From: Bifidobacterium pseudolongum subsp. globosum
GTDB lineage: Bacteria; Actinomycetota; Actinomycetes; Actinomycetales; Bifidobacteriaceae
Length of the DNA stretch: 64,000 nt
Direction: 5' to 3'
Assembly: GCF_000741295.1 (NCBI RefSeq)
Contig: NZ_JGZG01000005.1
Location: 1 to 64,000, forward strand
The translations under genes were made by a program, and so were the position numbers. Of the stretch, positions 37,177 through 49,977 are shown one piece after another; position 1 is the stretch's first letter; each line of letters begins with the position of its first letter. The notes under the pieces are model-generated. The model made no database searches. It saw nothing but the letters and a program-made list of their open reading frames with translations, and was not told the DNA's origin.

Positions 37177-38271
37177 ATGGCAGACGAACAATTCCCCGCC
37201 GCACTCACCGCGCTCGAGGAGTACCGCAACATCGAACAGCAGATGGCACAGCCCGAGGCCGCGTCGAACCCAGACACCATGCGCAAGCTCGGACGCCGCC
37301 ACGCGCAGCTCGCCGGCATCGTGACCGCATACCAGCAGTACCGCGCGCTTGCGGACGACCTTGAGGTCGCGCGCGAGATGGCCGCGGACGACGCCGACTT
37401 CGCCGCCGAGGCCAAGCGTCTCGAAGACGAGCTGCCCGCCGCGCAGGAGCGCCTGCGCACGGCGCTCATCCCACGCGATCCGGATGATGCGCGCGACGTG
37501 ATCATGGAAATCAAGGCCGGCACCGGCGGCGAAGAGGCCGCGCTGTTCGCCGGCGATCTGTTGCGCATGTACACGCGCTATGCGGAAAAGCGTGGCTGGA
37601 CCGTGACGATCCAAAACGAGAACACGACCGAATTGGGCGGTGTCAAAGACGTGCAGCTCGCCATCCGGGCCAAGGGCACACCCGCGCCGGAGGACGGCGT
37701 GTGGGCGTCGCTCAAATACGAAGGCGGCGTGCACCGCGTGCAGCGCATCCCCGTGACCGAATCGCAGGGCCGTATCCAGACGAGCGCGGCCGGCGTGCTC
37801 GTGTTCCCCGAAGCCGACGAGGACGACGACGAGATCGAGATCGACCCCAAGGACCTCAAGATCGACATCTTCATGAGCTCCGGCCCCGGCGGACAGTCCG
37901 TGAACACGACATATTCCGCCGTGCGCATGACGCACATCCCGACCGGCATCGTCGTGAGCATGCAGGATGAGAAATCGCAGATTCAGAACCGCGCGGCCGC
38001 GCTGCGCGTGCTCAAGAGCCGTCTGCTCGCGATGAAACACGAGCAGGAGGCCGCCGAAGCCGCCGACATGCGCCATTCGCAGGTGCGCTCGCTGGACCGT
38101 TCCGAGCGCATCCGCACCTACAACTTCCCCGAGAACCGCATCGTGGACCACCGCACGAACTACAAGGCCTACAATCTCGACGCCGTGCTCGACGGTGACC
38201 TGCAGGCGGTCATCGACAGCGATGTGCAGGCCGACGAACAGCAGCGCTTGGCGCAGCAGAGCGACCAGTGA
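37177..38271 (+). CDS. prfA: peptide chain release factor 1
   Basis: A 364-residue class I release factor that reads UAA and UAG and triggers peptidyl-tRNA hydrolysis. The catalytic GGQ is in [14 protein letters not shown], followed by [12 protein letters not shown] and the conserved [21 protein letters not shown]1-type stretches such as [20 protein letters not shown] distinguish it from RF2. The ATG at 37177 has AGAAAAGG upstream. It heads the prfA-prmC pair, as in most bacteria, and prmC methylates the GGQ glutamine. The tRNA gene lies 149 bp before it. Confidence 0.96.
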   Translation: MADEQFPAALTALEEYRNIEQQMAQPEAASNPDTMRKLGRRHAQLAGIVTAYQQYRALADDLEVAREMAADDADFAAEAKRLEDELPAAQERLRTALIPRDPDDARDVIMEIKAGTGGEEAALFAGDLLRMYTRYAEKRGWTVTIQNENTTELGGVKDVQLAIRAKGTPAPEDGVWASLKYEGGVHRVQRIPVTESQGRIQTSAAGVLVFPEADEDDDEIEIDPKDLKIDIFMSSGPGGQSVNTTYSAVRMTHIPTGIVVSMQDEKSQIQNRAAALRVLKSRLLAMKHEQEAAEAADMRHSQVRSLDRSERIRTYNFPENRIVDHRTNYKAYNLDAVLDGDLQAVIDSDVQADEQQRLAQQSDQ

Positions 38272-38320
38272 CACACCGCGCGCACGCCTGTACCAACCAC
38301 CTGTGAGGAGACGGACCACG

Positions 38321-39310
38321 ATGAACGAACAGACGCGCCCCACCGAGGGTACCAGCGCATCTCCTGCGGAATCGACCGCGGTCGCCCCGCGTGTGGCGAC
38401 GCTGCTCGACGCCGCCGCCGCGCGTCTCACGAAGGCGGGCGTCGACACAGCGCGCCACGACGCGAAGCTATTGCTCGCGGAGGCGACCGGAAGCACGCCG
38501 TCCGACGTGGACAAGGCCGCGCTGATGGGCGACACGGTCGACCAGTTCGCGTCCGCCGCGGAGGACGGCGAGCATGGCAACCGCCCCGCGCCGCTCGCCG
38601 AATTCGAATCCATGCTCGCCCGGCGCGAGGCACGCGAACCGTTGCAGCACATCGTGGGTCATGCACCGTTCCGCTATCTTGAGCTGGAAGTGGGCCCCGG
38701 CGTATTCGTGCCGCGCCCTGAAACCGAGCTCGCGGTGCAGGAGGCGATTGACTGGATCACCGCACACGGCCTGTACTCGCCGCGCGTCGTCGACCTGTGC
38801 GCGGGAAGCGGTGCGATCGGACTGGCGATCGCCACCGAGGTCCCCGGCGCGCAGGTGTGGGCCGTCGAACTCGACACGCAGGCCGCGCAGTGGACGCGCC
38901 GCAACATGCACAAAGTCGGCGAGTGCTTCCCCGACCTCGTGGCGAACTACCATCTCGAAGTGGCCGACGCGACGTGCCCAGTCACGCTCGCCACACTCGA
39001 CGGCACCGCCGACGTGGTGATCAGCAATCCGCCGTACATTCCGCTCACGAACGTGCCGCAACAGCCTGAAGTGCGCGACTTCGACCCCAACACCGCGCTC
39101 TATGGCGGCTCGGCCGACGGCATGATGATCCCCGAGCGCATCATCGTGCGCGCCGCCGCACTTGTGCGCACGGGCGGCCTGTTCATCATGGAGCATGACA
39201 TCACGCAGGGCGACCGCACCGTCGCGTTCGCGCGCGCGAACGGGTTCACGGAAGCACGCACGCACACGGATCTGACCGGACGGCCGCGCTACCTCGTCGC
39301 CACGCGGTAG
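38321..39310 (+). CDS. prmC: release factor glutamine methyltransferase
   Basis: Methylates the Gln of the GGQ motif in release factors, with S-adenosylmethionine as donor. The AdoMet site is VVDLCAGSGAIGLAIA, the catalytic NPPY motif is VVISNPPYIPL, and EPLQHIVGHAPFRYLELEV is the conserved upstream block. At 329 residues it is longer than the E. coli protein because of an Ala/Glu-rich N-terminal extension and an acidic insert (DQFASAAEDGEHGN). The start at 38321 follows GAGGAG. It lies 49 bp after prfA, its substrate gene, and is followed by tsaC, giving prfA-prmC-tsaC. Confidence 0.95.
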   Translation: MNEQTRPTEGTSASPAESTAVAPRVATLLDAAAARLTKAGVDTARHDAKLLLAEATGSTPSDVDKAALMGDTVDQFASAAEDGEHGNRPAPLAEFESMLARREAREPLQHIVGHAPFRYLELEVGPGVFVPRPETELAVQEAIDWITAHGLYSPRVVDLCAGSGAIGLAIATEVPGAQVWAVELDTQAAQWTRRNMHKVGECFPDLVANYHLEVADATCPVTLATLDGTADVVISNPPYIPLTNVPQQPEVRDFDPNTALYGGSADGMMIPERIIVRAAALVRTGGLFIMEHDITQGDRTVAFARANGFTEARTHTDLTGRPRYLVATR

Positions 39311-39393
39311 CGTTCGGCAGCTGGCGCGTTGGCTGATTGCCGTACTAGGTTGGAATGAGACGCGCGTGCGCACGGTGTGACGAAGGAGGCAGT

Positions 39394-40049
39394 ATGAGCC
39401 AGATACGCAAAGCGGATGAGGAGTCGTTCGCACAGGCGAAGCAGATCTTGGCGCACGGCGGACTCGTGGTGATGCCCACCGACACCGTGTACGGCATTGT
39501 GTGCGACCCATGCAACCCGGAGGCGATCGCGCGCATCTACAAAGCGAAAGGGCGCCCGCAATACAAGGCGCTCCAAGTGATCATGGCTTCGGTGGACGAT
39601 CTGGACGCGCTCGGGCTCGACCTGCCGTCGCCGCTCAACCGGCTCGCCGCGCAATTCCTGCCGGGCGCGTTCTCGCCGATCGCCGTGGCGCGCGACAGCA
39701 GCCCGTTGGCGACTGTGCGTGTGGCCCCGAACGGCGCGCGCACGCAGGGCATCCGCGTGCCGAACAGCGCCACGGCGCTCGCCATGCTGCGCGTGACCGG
39801 CCCGGTCGCCGCGTCGAGCGCGAACCGTTCGGGCGAACAGAGCGCGCATTGCGTGCAGGAGGCGATGGAGTCGCTTGGAGACACCATCGACTTGTACATC
39901 GACGGCGGCGCGACGGCGGGGCATGTGGCAAGCACCGTTGTGGCGGCCGACCCATATGGGCTCGACGGCATCGAGATCCTGCGCGAAGGCGTAATCCCGG
40001 CCGCGGTGATCCGCCGCGCGATCCACCTCAACGGCGGTGGTCTGAGCGC

Positions 40050-40053
<4 letters not shown>
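39394..40053 (+). CDS. tsaC: threonylcarbamoyl-AMP synthase (Sua5/YrdC family)
   Basis: A 219-residue protein that makes threonylcarbamoyl-AMP from threonine, bicarbonate and ATP for the t6A modification of ANN-reading tRNAs. The family pattern is clear: GGLVVMPTDTVYGIVCD, IYKAKGRPQYKAL, and SGPVAASSANRSGEQSA-like VAASSANRSG. It is the short YrdC form without the Sua5 C-terminal domain. The ATG follows GGAGGCAGT. Its stop overlaps the next gene by 4 bp (ATGA), so tsaC and the sugar-phosphate transferase gene are coupled. Confidence 0.94.
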
Positions 40054-42819
<2,766 letters not shown>

Positions 42820-42841
42820 CGGCACAGAGGGACCAATAGAT

Positions 42842-42882
42842 AGGGGCCGCGCACATGCATGCCATGCAAGTGCGCGGCCCCT
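42842..42882 (+). terminator. guaB terminator hairpin
   Basis: AGGGGCCGCGCAC (42842-42854) pairs with GTGCGCGGCCCCT (42870-42882), 22 bp after the stop. No T-tract. Confidence 0.7.
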
Positions 42883-42939
42883 GCCCATATGCCATGTCCG
42901 GCATGCACATATAACAACAATGCAGAGAAGGGAACAACA

Positions 42940-43716
42940 ATGATGCAGAAGCATGTGGTTGGGGACAAGGCCGTTGCGGCGTTACTGGCGGTGGGACTCG
43001 CCGTCTCCATGGGGGCGTGCGGCGGCAACGGCGCGCAAGGCCAGCCGTCCGGCACAGGTTCGGCGAGCACGGCGGGGGAGTCCCGCGTGTCCAAGGCCAC
43101 GGCGGCGTTCTTCGATTCGAAGACGGAGATCCCGGCGGAACAGGCGTTCGGCACGAAGAGCGTGTGGTTCGACAAGGGCAGCGTCACAGCGTACCAGACG
43201 GGGTATTACCCGTCCACGGACAATGGCGAGGTCACCACCACCTACGGCGACCTCCTTGGCCTTTCCGAGGACGAGCTCATCCAGCTCGCCAAGGACCGCG
43301 ACAAGGACTGCTTCGACAACGCGCGCGAAAACTACCTGTCCACGAGCGCGAAGTTCTTCGCGGACAAGGCCGAACAGGACACTGCCAAAGCTGGAGAGAT
43401 CACCAAGAAGGGCGAGGAGTTCCAGAAGACCCTCAGCAAGACGGAGTACGAGGAACCGGCGGCCAAGCCGTTCTACCTGAAGGCCAACAGCTCCGAGGAG
43501 ATGTTGAGTTTCCAGATTCGCCGCTTCAACGAGCAGTATGCGGACTATTACCTGAAAGACAGTAGTAATGCCGGCACATTTGAAACCGTGAACAAAGACC
43601 TCGAGCTCAAGCCGATCGACGCCGTGCAGCTTGATGGCATGCGCCTGCAGGGCTACAGCCGCATCGTCACATCAGCAGGGCCGAACAACAAGGGATTCAC
43701 CGGCATGGAGCAGTGA
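42940..43716 (+). CDS. lipoprotein of unknown function
   Basis: A 258-residue lipoprotein: helix AVAALLAVGLAVSMGAC ends in a lipobox with Cys27, followed by a Gly/Ser/Thr linker. The mature domain is charged and helical (FADKAEQDTAKAGEITKKGEEFQKT), with an N-terminal KSVWFDKGSVTAYQTGYYPS strand pair. I do not recognise a family; no catalytic pattern is visible. AAGGGA precedes the ATG; a second ATG one codon later is equally possible. It is a single gene with a hairpin upstream. The last residues (GFTGMEQ) are polar, so there is no membrane anchor besides the lipid. Confidence 0.7.
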   Translation: MMQKHVVGDKAVAALLAVGLAVSMGACGGNGAQGQPSGTGSASTAGESRVSKATAAFFDSKTEIPAEQAFGTKSVWFDKGSVTAYQTGYYPSTDNGEVTTTYGDLLGLSEDELIQLAKDRDKDCFDNARENYLSTSAKFFADKAEQDTAKAGEITKKGEEFQKTLSKTEYEEPAAKPFYLKANSSEEMLSFQIRRFNEQYADYYLKDSSNAGTFETVNKDLELKPIDAVQLDGMRLQGYSRIVTSAGPNNKGFTGMEQ

Positions 43717-43894
43717 TGCTTTCCGGCACTTGGACGCCGTTTGTTGAGTTTAGGATTGCTATCTGCTACTGTGGGCGCCAACGTATTCGTTCACTATGAG
43801 AGAACGTCTCTGACAACGGAGAATACGCGAAAAGTCTAATAAAACCGCGTAATTGCACCGGTTTGCAACAGTAGAGGCAGTGAAGGAACTGTTC

Positions 43895-46246
43895 ATGGAC
43901 ATCAAATCCACCCAACAACACGGCGCCCGCGGTGCCATCGTTCGCATCGCCGCGGTCGTCGTTGCGGTAGCGATGCTCATCGCGACCGCCATATTCGGCG
44001 TCGGCCGTGCGCAGGCCGCCGAGCTGACGGCCAGCGCTGATCCGACGACGTTCACGCAGTGGACCGAAGGCGTCGGCAATCCGGTCGACCCTCGTTCCAC
44101 CGGCCGCATCTGGACCGACAAGTCGGTCACGACCGGCGATGTGACGCTCGACGCCGGCGACGGCAAGCAGGTCGTCATTGCCAAGGACAAGGCCAGCGAC
44201 TTCCTCGTTGGCCTATCCGCCATGTCGAGCGCCCAGCAAATTACCGGCATGAGCAGCGGCAACAAGCCGCTCGACGTAACGCTCGTGCTCGACGTCTCCG
44301 GCTCGATGTCCTCCTCGATGGGATGGGGATACCGCCCGGCATATGGCGACGACCTCGATTACACGGCTTACGCCAAGACCGATGACGGTAGCTACAAAGC
44401 CGTGTCGTACGATTACACGCTGAGTGTCGACGGCAATGTCGCCTACAAGGACGGCGATACGGTCATCTATGCCAAGACGAGTGCCGAGGATGCGAACCCG
44501 GCTCATGTGCAGCTGTACAACTCGTACCGCATCACGCGTCTCGCCGCGCTCAAGACGGCGGTGAACGGCTTCCTCGGCCAGCTAGCTGCGCGCAACGCGC
44601 AGATCGCCGACCCGGCCGCGAAGAACCGCGCCGGCATCGTCACCTTCGAGAGCAACGCGGAGCTCAAATCACGCTTCACTGATGACACGGCGGCCCTCGA
44701 AGGCATCGTCAACCGTCTGACCGACCTTGGCGGCACCAACTCCGCGAAAGGTCTCAAGCTCGCCCACCAGCTGATTGACGAGGACAAACGCGCGAACGCC
44801 GATTCCGTCGTCATCTTCTTCACCGACGGCAATCCATGGGATGGCGACGAGGCCATCAAGGAAGCAAAATCGCTCAAGGACTCCGGCACATTGATCTATG
44901 CGGTGGGCACGTTCCAGACCGATGACGTCAACGATCTGACCCCGTACTCCAACCGCTACATGCAGGCCGTATCGAGCAACTACCCGAACGCGGCGGGCGC
45001 CACGCTCAGCGAACTCGGAGAGCGCGCGCCGGACTCCGACTACTACATGAACGCCGCGAACGCCGACCAGCTCGCGGGCATCTTCAACGACATCTGGACC
45101 GCCATCTCCAGCAAGCCGAGCTCGCCGATCGCCACCACGACCGAGTCGGGCATGGAACGCGGCACCGTCACCTTCACCGACGAACTCGGCGAATACATGA
45201 CGGTCAAGGACTTCACCAGCGTCGTGTTCGCGGGTGAGCAGTTCACGAAGAAGACCGCCGAAACGAGCGAGGACGGCGCAAAGACCACCTACACGTTCAA
45301 AGGCGAAGTCGCCGGCAACCCGATCTGCGGCACCGCGAACCTCGCCGACCTGGTCGTCACCGTCACGCACGGCGAGCAGACCGACACGGTGAGCGTGCAG
45401 GTGCCCGAGCAGCTGCTTCCGCTGCGTCTGTACTCGGCGACGGTCGACCAGAACGGCGCCCTGTCCACCACAATCAACGACACGTTCCCGATCCGCGTGT
45501 TCTATTCCGTGGCGCTCAAGGACGGCGTCGAAGAGGCGCTGGCGAACCCGGACGAGGCGCTCGCCGCGTACATCGCCGCGAACGGCGAGACGTTCACCTC
45601 GAACAAGTACGAAGCCAATGCGGAGCTCGGCTCCACGATCGCCGTGTTCACTCCGGCCAAGTCGAACGACTTCTACTACTTCGTCAACGACACGCCGCTG
45701 TACAACACGGAGAACACCAACGACCCGGCCAAGTCGGTCGACGCGAACGGCACCTACCACTACATGCGCACGTATTACGCGGACAACGCGAAGCACGAGC
45801 AGTGGATCGCCGTCAGCGGCGCCGACGCGAACGGCAAGACGCAGACCGGTGCGAACGGCAACGTCTACGTGCCGGCCGGCACCGTGCGCATGGGGCTTGC
45901 GAACTACACCGTCGCGAAGCAGTCCAACGTGACGAACACGGCCACGGCCGCGATCGCCCCGCGTTGGGACGGCACCGCCGTCAACGTGGCGCTCGGCAAC
46001 AACGGCCGCCTCGCCTTCGCCGAGGAACCGGCCGTGCCGACCCCGGAACCGAGCGAACCGACCGCGAGCGCGCAGCCTGAGGCGCCGGTCGCCGACGCGG
46101 CACCGCAGACGCCGGCGTCCGAATCGACGGCGAACACCGGCTCGAACGTCGCATTGATCGTGTGCATCGCCGCGGCACTGCTGTGCGCGGGCCTCGGCAC
46201 GCTCAAGCTGGCACGCCGTGGTTCGACCGGCCGCCACGCCGGCTGA
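43895..46246 (+). CDS. large surface protein with von Willebrand factor A domain
   Basis: A 783-residue exported protein. The signal peptide ends at RAQA near residue 41. A VWA domain follows, with the MIDAS motif DVSGSMSSS at 133-141, the Thr in GGTNSAKG and the Asp in FFTDGNPWDGD. The middle (about 410-690) is beta-rich with FTDELGEYMTVKDF, like pilin or adhesin Ig-type domains. The C-terminus is a Pro/Glu/Ala stretch, ANTGSN, a helix (ALIVCIAAALLCAGLGTL) and a basic end. There is no LPXTG before the helix, only STANTG, so sortase anchoring is unclear. It stands alone with GAAGGAA before the ATG. A binding role on the cell surface is an inference. Confidence 0.82.
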   Translation: MDIKSTQQHGARGAIVRIAAVVVAVAMLIATAIFGVGRAQAAELTASADPTTFTQWTEGVGNPVDPRSTGRIWTDKSVTTGDVTLDAGDGKQVVIAKDKASDFLVGLSAMSSAQQITGMSSGNKPLDVTLVLDVSGSMSSSMGWGYRPAYGDDLDYTAYAKTDDGSYKAVSYDYTLSVDGNVAYKDGDTVIYAKTSAEDANPAHVQLYNSYRITRLAALKTAVNGFLGQLAARNAQIADPAAKNRAGIVTFESNAELKSRFTDDTAALEGIVNRLTDLGGTNSAKGLKLAHQLIDEDKRANADSVVIFFTDGNPWDGDEAIKEAKSLKDSGTLIYAVGTFQTDDVNDLTPYSNRYMQAVSSNYPNAAGATLSELGERAPDSDYYMNAANADQLAGIFNDIWTAISSKPSSPIATTTESGMERGTVTFTDELGEYMTVKDFTSVVFAGEQFTKKTAETSEDGAKTTYTFKGEVAGNPICGTANLADLVVTVTHGEQTDTVSVQVPEQLLPLRLYSATVDQNGALSTTINDTFPIRVFYSVALKDGVEEALANPDEALAAYIAANGETFTSNKYEANAELGSTIAVFTPAKSNDFYYFVNDTPLYNTENTNDPAKSVDANGTYHYMRTYYADNAKHEQWIAVSGADANGKTQTGANGNVYVPAGTVRMGLANYTVAKQSNVTNTATAAIAPRWDGTAVNVALGNNGRLAFAEEPAVPTPEPSEPTASAQPEAPVADAAPQTPASESTANTGSNVALIVCIAAALLCAGLGTLKLARRGSTGRHAG

Positions 46247-46273
46247 ACGCGCCAAAACAGCCGAACATGCCCT

Positions 46274-46309
46274 GCGGGGCCGCAACCGGACAGCCGGGTG
46301 CGGCCCCGC
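46274..46309 (+). terminator. hairpin after the VWA protein gene
   Basis: GCGGGGCCGCA (46274-46284) pairs with TGCGGCCCCGC (46299-46309), 27 bp after the stop. Confidence 0.65.
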
Positions 46310-46452
46310 GCGCGTATAGTGAGCAATTGTTTTGCGGTCAGGATAGAACGTGGCGCAATGCGGTAGCGTGAGGTAGTCTCGAATGTTCACAAACGCAGGG
46401 CATGCGCGGCATGAACGCACCGCATGCAACCAGTAAGGAAAAGAGGAACCAC

Positions 46453-47100
46453 ATGGTGGACGCACACGACGACGAAGTGTATTCGGCAACGAACTCACGG
46501 CTCATCTGGATCGACTGCGAGATGACCGGGCTTGACATCTTCCATGACGAGCTGTGCGAGATCTCCGTGGTGCCGACCGATTTCGAACTCAACGTGCTCG
46601 ACGAAGGCATCGACTTCGTGATCAAACCGTCCGACGCCGCCGTGGCCCACATGAACGACTTCGTGCGTGCCATGCACACCCGCTCCGGCCTCATCGACGA
46701 GTGGGCCAATGGGCTTGACGTGGCCGAGGCCGAGCGCCGCGTTGTCGAGTACGTCAAGCGGTTCACCCCCGAAGGAGTCAAGCCGCTGCTCGCCGGCAAC
46801 TCCGTGGGCTCCGACAAGAAGTTCCTCGACCGCTATATGCCCGGGCTCATGGAACACCTGCACTACCGCGTAATCGACGTGAGCACGATCAAGGAACTTG
46901 CCCGCCGCTGGTACCCGGCCGTCTACCGCAACCGCCCCGCCAAGAACGGAGGGCACCGCGCGCTCGCCGACATCATCGAGTCGCTCGACGAACTACGCTA
47001 CTACCGCGCCGCGGTCATGGCGCCCGAACTGGGGCCCGGTGATGTGGAGGCGAAGGAGATCGCCAAAGCGGTGGAACAGTCAAGCATTCTGAACAAGTGA
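46453..47100 (+). CDS. orn: oligoribonuclease
   Basis: A 3'-5' exoribonuclease of the DEDDh class that degrades very short RNAs (nanoRNA) at the end of mRNA decay, including pGpG. The 215-residue protein has the Asp-Glu pair in [11 protein letters not shown], the middle Asp in [12 protein letters not shown], and the His-Asp pair in [12 protein letters not shown]. The length and motif layout match actinobacterial Orn. The ATG at 46453 follows GAGGA; an earlier in-frame ATG has no ribosome site. The stop overlaps a GTG that may start the HAD gene. Confidence 0.95.
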   Translation: MVDAHDDEVYSATNSRLIWIDCEMTGLDIFHDELCEISVVPTDFELNVLDEGIDFVIKPSDAAVAHMNDFVRAMHTRSGLIDEWANGLDVAEAERRVVEYVKRFTPEGVKPLLAGNSVGSDKKFLDRYMPGLMEHLHYRVIDVSTIKELARRWYPAVYRNRPAKNGGHRALADIIESLDELRYYRAAVMAPELGPGDVEAKEIAKAVEQSSILNK

Positions 47101-47960
47101 CCGAAAGCTGGCATGGTATGACCAATGAACTGAAGGATTGGACCTCAATCGAAACGCCGCAGGACATTCGCCTTGTGGTGGCGGATATGGACGGCACACT
47201 GCTCGACGCGGACAGCGAGCTGCCAGTGGGCTTCTGGCCGCTGCTCGACCGCCTCGAACAGCTCGGCATCGCATTCGTGCCTGCGAGTGGCCGCCAATAC
47301 CAGACGTTGCAGCAGATGTTCGCGCGTGCGGGCCGGCCGATGTCGGTCATCGCCGAAAACGGCAACGTGGTGGCGGTCGATGGCGAGGTCGTGGAGACGC
47401 ACGGTGTGAACCACGAGATCGCTGATGAGACAATCAGCATGGTCGACGCCACGAGCGAAGACCTGGGACTGGTGGTGTGCGGACTCGACAGCGCGTACAT
47501 CCAGCGCACCGACGCGCCGTTCATGGCCGAGGCGAGCAAATACTACAAGGCGCTCACCGAGGTCAAGGACCTGCGCGAAGTGCTGCGGTACCCCGACGAG
47601 AAGATCCTCAAACTCGCCATCTTCGACTTCGGCGACGCCGAAGCCATGGCGCGCAACGAGCTCGGATTCGTGAGCGACCCTTACGAATACGTGGTGTCGG
47701 GCGCCCATTGGGTCGACATCATGGACAAGCATGTGGACAAGGGCGAAGGCGTCAAGGCCATCCAGCGCGCCCTTGGCGTGACCCGCGCGCAGACGGCCGC
47801 GTTCGGTGATTACCTCAACGACATCGGCATGCTCAACGAAGCGGAGTTCTCGTTCGCCATGGCCAATGCGCACGAAGGCGTCAAAAAGGCGGCGCATTAC
47901 CTTGCGCCGGCGAACACTGAAGAAGGTGTGATCCGCGTCGTGGACCGGTTGGTCGGCTAG
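47097..47960 (+). CDS. HAD-superfamily sugar-phosphatase-like hydrolase (Cof/YwpJ type)
   Basis: A phosphatase of the Cof subfamily (C2B cap). Motif I is [12 protein letters not shown] with the nucleophile Asp, motif II is PASGR, and motif IV is [12 protein letters not shown] in [11 protein letters not shown] is the conserved Lys. Substrates of these enzymes are sugar phosphates or flavin nucleotides; which one here is unknown. Two starts are possible: GTG 47097, overlapping the orn stop as GTGA, and ATG 47118. Neither has a good ribosome site, so coupling to orn is likely. The length is 287 or 280 residues. The helicase gene begins 1 bp after its stop. Confidence 0.85.
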   Translation: MTESWHGMTNELKDWTSIETPQDIRLVVADMDGTLLDADSELPVGFWPLLDRLEQLGIAFVPASGRQYQTLQQMFARAGRPMSVIAENGNVVAVDGEVVETHGVNHEIADETISMVDATSEDLGLVVCGLDSAYIQRTDAPFMAEASKYYKALTEVKDLREVLRYPDEKILKLAIFDFGDAEAMARNELGFVSDPYEYVVSGAHWVDIMDKHVDKGEGVKAIQRALGVTRAQTAAFGDYLNDIGMLNEAEFSFAMANAHEGVKKAAHYLAPANTEEGVIRVVDRLVG

Positions 47961-47961
47961 C

Positions 47962-49368
47962 ATGCGGCAGTCCGAAGCGCTGGGCATCATGGAGGCCGGT
48001 GCCAACGTGTTCCTCACCGGTGCGCCGGGCGCGGGCAAGACCTATACGCTCAACGAGTTCATCCACCATGCGCGCACACACGGCACGTCGGTCGCCGTCA
48101 CGGCGAGCACCGGCATCGCCGCCACACATATCAACGGGCAGACGATCCACGCATGGAGCGGAGCGGGCGTGGCGACCGCGCTCACCGACCAGCTCATCAA
48201 ACTCATCCGCAGCCGCCGGCGCACCAAACTCAACGCGGCGGACGTGCTCGTGATCGACGAGGTCTCGATGATGCATGCGTGGCTGTTCGACATGGTCGAC
48301 CAGATCTGCCGCATCGTGCGGCGCGACAGCCGGCCGTTCGGTGGCCTGCAGGTGGTGTGTTCGGGCGATTTCTTCCAACTGCCGCCGGTCAGCGTCTCAT
48401 CGCGCAACCACGACGTGATCACCCCGAGCCCCGAATATCTGGCCTCGCGTGAGCGGTATGCGCGCGCCGGCCGCAATCCGGAGGGGTTCATCACCGAATC
48501 ATTCGCATGGGGCGAGCTCGACCCGGTGATCTGTTACCTCGACGAACAGCACCGTCAGGACGACGGCCAGCTGCTGCGCGTGCTCACTGACATCCGTCAG
48601 GGCTGTGTGAGCCAGCGGGACCGCGACATGCTCGTCACGCGCCTCGGTGTGCTGCCCGAACCGGGACGGCAGGCGGTGAGCCTGTTCCCGGTGAACAGGC
48701 AGGCTGACCAACTCAACGACCAACGCCTGCGGCAGATCGACGCCGAAGAGCACACGTTCGCGGCGCAGACGGCGGGGCCGGCGAACCTCGTGGAACGGCT
48801 CGAACGCAATATGCTCGCGCCGAAACTGCTCGTGCTCAAAGCCGGTGCGGAGGTGATGGCCGTGCGCAACGACCAGGATCACCAGTACGTCAACGGCTCG
48901 CTCGGCACTGTGCGCGGATTCGCGAACGAGAACAAGGGCGGCTGGCCGATCGTCGAGTTCGAGAACGGCAACACGGTGACGATGAAACCAAGCGATTGGC
49001 AGATGATGGACGGCGAGACCGTGCTCGCCGCGGTTTCGCAAGTGCCGCTGCGGTGTGCATGGGCGATCACGATCCACAAATCGCAGGGCATGACGCTCGA
49101 CTCGGCGGTCATGGACCTCAAGCGCACGTTCGCACCCGGCATGGGCTACGTGGCGCTTTCGCGCGTGGAGCGGCTCGACGGCCTGTATCTGACCGGTGTG
49201 AACGAACGCATGTTCCTCATGAGCGACGACGCAATCCGGCTCGACGGCGACCTGCGCGCCAAGTCGGCCGCAGCGGTGCGGAAGCTGCAGCGCGACGGCG
49301 CCGAATCGTTCGTGCAGCAGCAGCGCGCCCGCGAAGAGGACGAGTTCGTGCAGGATGAGCTGTTCTAG
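47962..49368 (+). CDS. Pif1-like DNA helicase
   Basis: A 468-residue superfamily 1B helicase. Motif I is GAPGAGKTYTLNE, motif Ia ASTGIAATHINGQTIHAW, motif II VIDEVSMM, motif III GDFFQLPPV, and motifs V/VI include WAITIHKSQGMTLDSA and YVALSRVERL. Pif1 helicases unwind 5'-3' and resolve G-quadruplexes and stalled forks; small forms like this are frequent in bifidobacteria and other actinobacteria. The C-terminus ends in an acidic segment (RAREEDEFVQDEL). Its start is 1 bp after the HAD stop, which suggests co-translation with orn and the HAD gene. Confidence 0.9.
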   Translation: MRQSEALGIMEAGANVFLTGAPGAGKTYTLNEFIHHARTHGTSVAVTASTGIAATHINGQTIHAWSGAGVATALTDQLIKLIRSRRRTKLNAADVLVIDEVSMMHAWLFDMVDQICRIVRRDSRPFGGLQVVCSGDFFQLPPVSVSSRNHDVITPSPEYLASRERYARAGRNPEGFITESFAWGELDPVICYLDEQHRQDDGQLLRVLTDIRQGCVSQRDRDMLVTRLGVLPEPGRQAVSLFPVNRQADQLNDQRLRQIDAEEHTFAAQTAGPANLVERLERNMLAPKLLVLKAGAEVMAVRNDQDHQYVNGSLGTVRGFANENKGGWPIVEFENGNTVTMKPSDWQMMDGETVLAAVSQVPLRCAWAITIHKSQGMTLDSAVMDLKRTFAPGMGYVALSRVERLDGLYLTGVNERMFLMSDDAIRLDGDLRAKSAAAVRKLQRDGAESFVQQQRAREEDEFVQDELF

Positions 49369-49511
49369 CGCGGATTGTGCACGGCGCTGGAACGCGCGGC
49401 TACGCTCTGCGGAGTGCGGCCGCGCGCGCCAGTGCGGCGTCACTACAATGGGGTGTTGTAAAACAGCGCGGGTATGCGCCCGCGCCCGCCAATGCCAGAA
49501 GAGGAGACACC

Positions 49512-49937
49512 ATGAAGCACAGGAACGCATACATCATTTCGGGGATTGGCGCGATCGTGCTGTTCGTGGCGTTCATCATGTACAACTCGGCGCCGGTGCC
49601 GCTGTGGAACTGGGTCAAGCTGTCGGATCTGCTCACCATTGTGGGCGGTCTTATGTTCATCGTGCCGTTCTACCAGCTTTCGTTGCGCGCCAAGACGCGC
49701 GAACACGCGCCGAATCCGTGGGTGTGGCAGCTGCTGCCGGTCGTGGGCATGGTCGTCATGGTGATCGGCCTGCTCATCCCCAACGACTTCGTCTCGTTCG
49801 GCGCCGTGGCATTGTGCGATGTGCTGTATTTCATCGGCTGCGTGTGCATGCTCATGATCTTCGTCTACCCGCTGCACACGGTGAACGACGAGATGCTCGA
49901 GGAGGATGTGGAAAGCCGTACCGGCGACGGTAGGTGA
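49512..49937 (+). CDS. small integral membrane protein, unknown function
   Basis: A 141-residue protein with four predicted helices (about 9-26, 38-56, 74-94, 101-122) and a short acidic cytoplasmic tail (DEMLEEDVESRTGDG). I do not recognise the family. GAGGAG precedes the ATG. It lies alone between the Pif1 helicase gene and proS, with about 40 bp to the latter. The topology places both ends in the cytoplasm. There are no conserved charged residues inside the helices, so transport seems unlikely. Confidence 0.7.
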   Translation: MKHRNAYIISGIGAIVLFVAFIMYNSAPVPLWNWVKLSDLLTIVGGLMFIVPFYQLSLRAKTREHAPNPWVWQLLPVVGMVVMVIGLLIPNDFVSFGAVALCDVLYFIGCVCMLMIFVYPLHTVNDEMLEEDVESRTGDGR

Positions 49938-49963
49938 ACCGCCCGCAGATGTCTGGGAATACG

Positions 49964-49969
49964 CATAAT
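49964..49969 (+). promoter_or_regulatory. proS -10 element, leaderless start likely
   Basis: CATAAT at 49964-49969 is 8 bp before the proS ATG. No Shine-Dalgarno sequence is seen, so transcription probably starts at the codon itself. No convincing -35 was found. Confidence 0.5.
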
Positions 49970-49977
49970 TTGACAGT

